Origin: Niveispirillum cyanobacteriorum
Lineage (GTDB): Bacteria; Pseudomonadota; Alphaproteobacteria; Azospirillales; Azospirillaceae
Direction: 5' to 3'
Assembly: GCF_002868735.1 (NCBI RefSeq)
Contig: NZ_CP025613.1
Span: forward strand, 434,001 to 498,000
Length of the DNA: 64,000 nt
Shown here: positions 61,868 to 64,000 of the stretch, piece by piece
Position numbering within the stretch: the first letter of the stretch is position 1
Layout: each line of letters begins with the position of its first letter
Program-made: the position numbers and the translations under genes
The notes under the pieces: generated by a model
What the model was told of the DNA's origin: nothing
The model's input: only the letters and a program-made list of their open reading frames with translations
Database searches by the model: none

Positions 61868-62584
61868 TCATGGCTGTCGTTCCGTGTCCGCCCGTGCGAC
61901 GAACAGACCGCCGGACTGCGGCGCGATGGCGGAAACATCGCGCACGCCCGGCGTCGTGTCAGCGTCATTGGAGGTGCGTTCGGCCGGCGAAGGACCGGCC
62001 GCCGTTGCGCGCGCCGACGGTGCGACGAACAGCGGCGCGCGGGTCCAGGCGAGCGGGTCGGCCGTGGCGATCAGGATCGGTGCGGATGCGTCGCCATCGC
62101 CGAGTGACGGCGCGACGGTGGCGACATAGGCGCGTGTTTCGGCCGGCAGAGGACGGCCCTTCAGCCAGTCCTCGTAACGTCCAGGACCGGCGTTATAGGC
62201 CGCGATCCAGCCGGGCGAGCCATAGCGGTCATACAGCTCGCGGATATAGGCCGCACCCGCGATGATGTTGTCGCGCAGATCGTGAGGATCGGCGCCAAGG
62301 CGGTAGCGATTACGCAAACCCGCCCATGTCGCCGGCATGATCTGCATCAGGCCCATTGCGCCCTTGGGCGAGACCGCGCGGGGATCGCCATTGCTCTCGG
62401 CCTTCATCACCGCGCGTATCCATGCCGCGGGAAGCGCGAAGCGCTGCGCCGCCTCTGCGATGAGTTCGCCGAAAGGATCGCGGGCGGGCGAAGCGGCGAT
62501 GCTCGACGGCTGCGCCAAGACCGGGACCGCGAGCCCGCAACCGCACGTCAGGCCGACAAGGAGAAAGAGTGAGGTCCGCCGCAT
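61868..62584 (-). CDS. Lytic transglycosylase (VirB1/TrbN-like)
   Basis: The 238-residue exported muramidase has a signal peptide (MRRTSLFLLVGLTCGCGLAV, cleaved after VLAQ) and an SLT domain with the catalytic glutamate in RAVMKAESNGDPRAVSPKGA. GLMQIMPATW and YIRELYDRYGSPGWIAAYNA follow. It opens peptidoglycan locally for the conjugation apparatus. The ATG at 62584 has AAGGAC upstream and avoids overlap with DUF736; an ATG-type start at 62605 is possible. The proline/alanine-rich tail after residue 165 is variable in the family. Confidence 0.9.
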   Translation of the reverse strand: MRRTSLFLLVGLTCGCGLAVPVLAQPSSIAASPARDPFGELIAEAAQRFALPAAWIRAVMKAESNGDPRAVSPKGAMGLMQIMPATWAGLRNRYRLGADPHDLRDNIIAGAAYIRELYDRYGSPGWIAAYNAGPGRYEDWLKGRPLPAETRAYVATVAPSLGDGDASAPILIATADPLAWTRAPLFVAPSARATAAGPSPAERTSNDADTTPGVRDVSAIAPQSGGLFVARADTERQP

Positions 62585-62588
62585 CGCG

Positions 62589-62924
62589 TCAGTCCTTTCC
62601 GTCACGCTTCTGCGGACGGCTCCAGTGCAGCGACCAGGCGCTGCCCGCGTCGTCGTCGCGGAACAGATTGGCGCGGATCGGCTGCGGCAAGGCCGGATCG
62701 TCGATCAGGAAAGCAATGTATTCGCCGGCGCGCTCGCCGGTGCGCTTCCAGCCCGCGCCGATCTCCGGGCCATCGTCATTTCCTTGATGGAGGCGATAGT
62801 CCGGGGCGTTCTCCGTATCCGACGACTCGGCGGGGACGACAGTGACTTCGCAGTAGAGCGTGAGGGTGTGGACGCGCCCGACAAAGCCGGACTGCTGACG
62901 GGTGAAGGTGCCGATCTGCGACAT
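62589..62924 (-). CDS. DUF736 family protein
   Basis: The 111-residue protein starts MSQIGTFTRQQSGFVGRVHT, then LYCEVTVVPAESSDTENAPD and YRLHQGNDDGPEIGAGWKRT, the DUF736 signature. It ends with the pattern PIRANLFRDDDAGSAWSLHW. It is a small beta-rich protein of unknown function, restricted largely to ICE and plasmid backbones beside traF and the lytic transglycosylase genes. Two in-frame ATGs exist; the second (62924) matches the family start. Confidence 0.88.
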   Translation of the reverse strand: MSQIGTFTRQQSGFVGRVHTLTLYCEVTVVPAESSDTENAPDYRLHQGNDDGPEIGAGWKRTGERAGEYIAFLIDDPALPQPIRANLFRDDDAGSAWSLHWSRPQKRDGKD

Positions 62925-62990
62925 GATGGTCTCCATGGCGGTGGTGTTGGAAAGCCGTCGGCGGGCACCGCTCCCGACGACGGGAAGCGG

Positions 62991-63536
62991 TCAGCGCGTC
63001 GTCGCGCGCCAGACGAAGCGGCCATCGCCGTCCTCGTCGGTGTAGAGTGGGCTCGCCTTGCCGATGACGGTGCGCGCCGGAAGCGGGCCGAAATAACGGC
63101 CGTCCAGGCTGTCGCGGACATCGGGGTTCATCAGGAAAACCTGCCCATCGCCGATGCGCCGGCAGCCTTGCCAGACCGGCAGCGGACGGCCGAGCCGGTC
63201 GCGGTCGAGCGCCCGTCCAAGCGGCACGGCGTCGACGGTCACGACGTCCCCGGTGCGGCAGACCTGCTGGCCGGGAAGGCCCATGACGCGCTTCATCAGC
63301 GGCACGTTGCGGCCGATATAGCCGCGCCCGACGATGAAGTCGGAGAGCGGCTTGTCCGGGAGGGCGGCGACCAGATCGCCAACCGTCAGAGGGTGCGGCG
63401 GGGCGAGGTCATAGAGGCCGATCGGCGCGCTGGCCGAGGCGTTCCAGACGAGGCGCGGTGCGATCGGGACGAAGGCGGCGATGGCGACGCCCATCGTCAC
63501 GGCATAGGTCGTCATGACATAGCCGAAGCGGGTCAT
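62991..63536 (-). CDS. traF: S26-family signal peptidase, TraF-like
   Basis: The 181-residue membrane peptidase has an N-terminal helix (TYAVTMGVAIAAFVPIAP), the serine motif WNASASAPIGLYDL (about residues 32-45) and the lysine motif IGRNVPLMKRVMGLPGQQVC (about 75-94), giving the Ser-Lys dyad. In RP4, TraF cyclises the TrbC pilin, so TrbC (55357-55689) is its likely substrate. The start overlaps the DUF2840 stop by 4 bp. Confidence 0.88.
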   Translation of the reverse strand: MTRFGYVMTTYAVTMGVAIAAFVPIAPRLVWNASASAPIGLYDLAPPHPLTVGDLVAALPDKPLSDFIVGRGYIGRNVPLMKRVMGLPGQQVCRTGDVVTVDAVPLGRALDRDRLGRPLPVWQGCRRIGDGQVFLMNPDVRDSLDGRYFGPLPARTVIGKASPLYTDEDGDGRFVWRATTR

Positions 63537-64000
63537 AGCCCGATCTCCCGCCGCATGAGCCCTGCCGCATGGCGCTCCAGCGTGTAGGCGCGCGGCTCAT
63601 GGCCCGCGCCGATCCGGTTGCCGACATGACGCCAGTGATCGGGGGCCACGTCGCAGGCGTCGATGCCGAGGGCCTCCACGGCGTCGATGTGGCGAAGCAC
63701 CTGTTCGACCTTGGGCCAGCCCTCGATCTTCAGCAGGATGTCGCCGCCGGGGCGCACGAAGGGCAGCGTCTGGTAGGCTTCGCCTGGCGCGACGGCGCGC
63801 ACGATGTCGATGCGCGAGGTGATCGTGCCGAAGTCGTTGGCGGCCCAACGCACGAAGGCGAAGAGGCTGCCCGGCCGGAAAGAGAAGACGCGGCGGCGGC
63901 GGTCGAGCACCTGTTCATGGGCTTCGTGGCCGAACCTGATCCAGTTCTCGATCCGCTTCTCGACATGCGTCAGCTCGACATGGGTGAGACTGTCGGCGAG
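63533..64000 (-). CDS. DUF2840 domain-containing protein, start outside window
   Basis: The reading frame is open to the window edge and reads LADSLTHVELTHVEKRIENW, then IRFGHEAHEQVLDRRRRVFS and SLFAFVRWAANDFGTITSRI, the DUF2840 pattern. A GTG at 63910 would drop the conserved LTHVEL N-terminus, so the true start is to the right of 64000. The 156 visible codons are nearly full length for the family. Function is unknown; in these ICEs it lies between parA-side genes and traF. Confidence 0.85.
   Translation of the reverse strand, partial: LADSLTHVELTHVEKRIENWIRFGHEAHEQVLDRRRRVFSFRPGSLFAFVRWAANDFGTITSRIDIVRAVAPGEAYQTLPFVRPGGDILLKIEGWPKVEQVLRHIDAVEALGIDACDVAPDHWRHVGNRIGAGHEPRAYTLERHAAGLMRREIGL

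Larger units (their letters stand above)
46887..64000 (-). mobile_element. ICE conjugation backbone (Tn4371-like trb/tra type), partial
   Basis: All genes here read leftward in the order DUF2840, TraF-like peptidase, DUF736, lytic transglycosylase, relaxase, traG, CopG, trbB-C-D-E-J-K-L-F-G-I, DUF2274. This is the P-type mating-pair and mobilisation module typical of alphaproteobacterial ICEs. No integrase, attachment site or parA is visible; they should lie right of 64000 or beyond. The left boundary is probably somewhere in the 9.6-18 kb mosaic, but no direct repeats marking it could be identified. Confidence 0.8.

Overview
The window is high-GC DNA from an alphaproteobacterium. The L-arabinose dehydrogenase resembles the Azospirillum enzyme, and the conjugation genes are of the alphaproteobacterial trb/DUF2840/DUF736 type. 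I see no rRNA, tRNA, CRISPR array or integrase. The window joins a native-looking sugar catabolism locus to a large integrative conjugative element (ICE) that carries a phage-defence island.

Region 1 (1-9.56 kb) is an L-arabinose locus. It holds an aldose 1-epimerase (cut by the window edge), an NAD(P)+ L-arabinose 1-dehydrogenase (araA), and an operon for a YtfQRT/YjfF-type furanose ABC transporter ending in a FadR-type GntR regulator. A divergent AraD1/GguC gene and an exported GH51 alpha-L-arabinofuranosidase complete it. The genes fit release of arabinofuranose outside the cytoplasm, ABC import, anomer conversion and non-phosphorylative oxidation. AT-rich palindromes recur in all three promoter regions and probably bind the GntR protein.

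Region 2 (9.6-18 kb) is a mosaic. It contains a RadC C-terminal fragment, two 76-residue AlpA-like regulators about 7.4 kb apart, a stray gene tail, a YHS-domain protein and a TetR-thioesterase-hydroxyacyl-CoA dehydrogenase-oleate hydratase operon. An IS3-family element (4-bp target duplication, programmed frameshift) sits immediately upstream of a ParB/RepB-like remnant.

Region 3 (18.1-45.9 kb) is a two-armed defence island around a divergent promoter. The leftward arm encodes an AddB-like nuclease, an AddA-like helicase-nuclease, a DUF6361 protein, a phospholipase D-like protein and an SF2 helicase. The rightward arm encodes a BrxR/CapW-like WYL regulator, an SNF2-type helicase with a DUF3883 tail (DrmD-like), a 163-residue unknown, a sacsin/HSP90-type ATPase, a DUF1156 adenine methyltransferase and a DUF499 ATPase with an N-terminal Swt1-like HEPN domain. 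It looks like a DISARM-related modification-plus-restriction system without recognisable DrmA or DrmB. The middle of the methyltransferase gene drops to about 45% GC, which suggests a swapped specificity region.

Region 4 (46-64 kb) is the ICE transfer backbone: a LysR regulator, DUF2274, trbI-G-F-L-K-J-E-D-C-B, a CopG protein, traG, a DUF3363 relaxase, a candidate oriT, a lytic transglycosylase, DUF736, a TraF-like S26 peptidase and a DUF2840 protein that runs off the end. The defence island sits next to the LysR end of this backbone and is probably ICE cargo.
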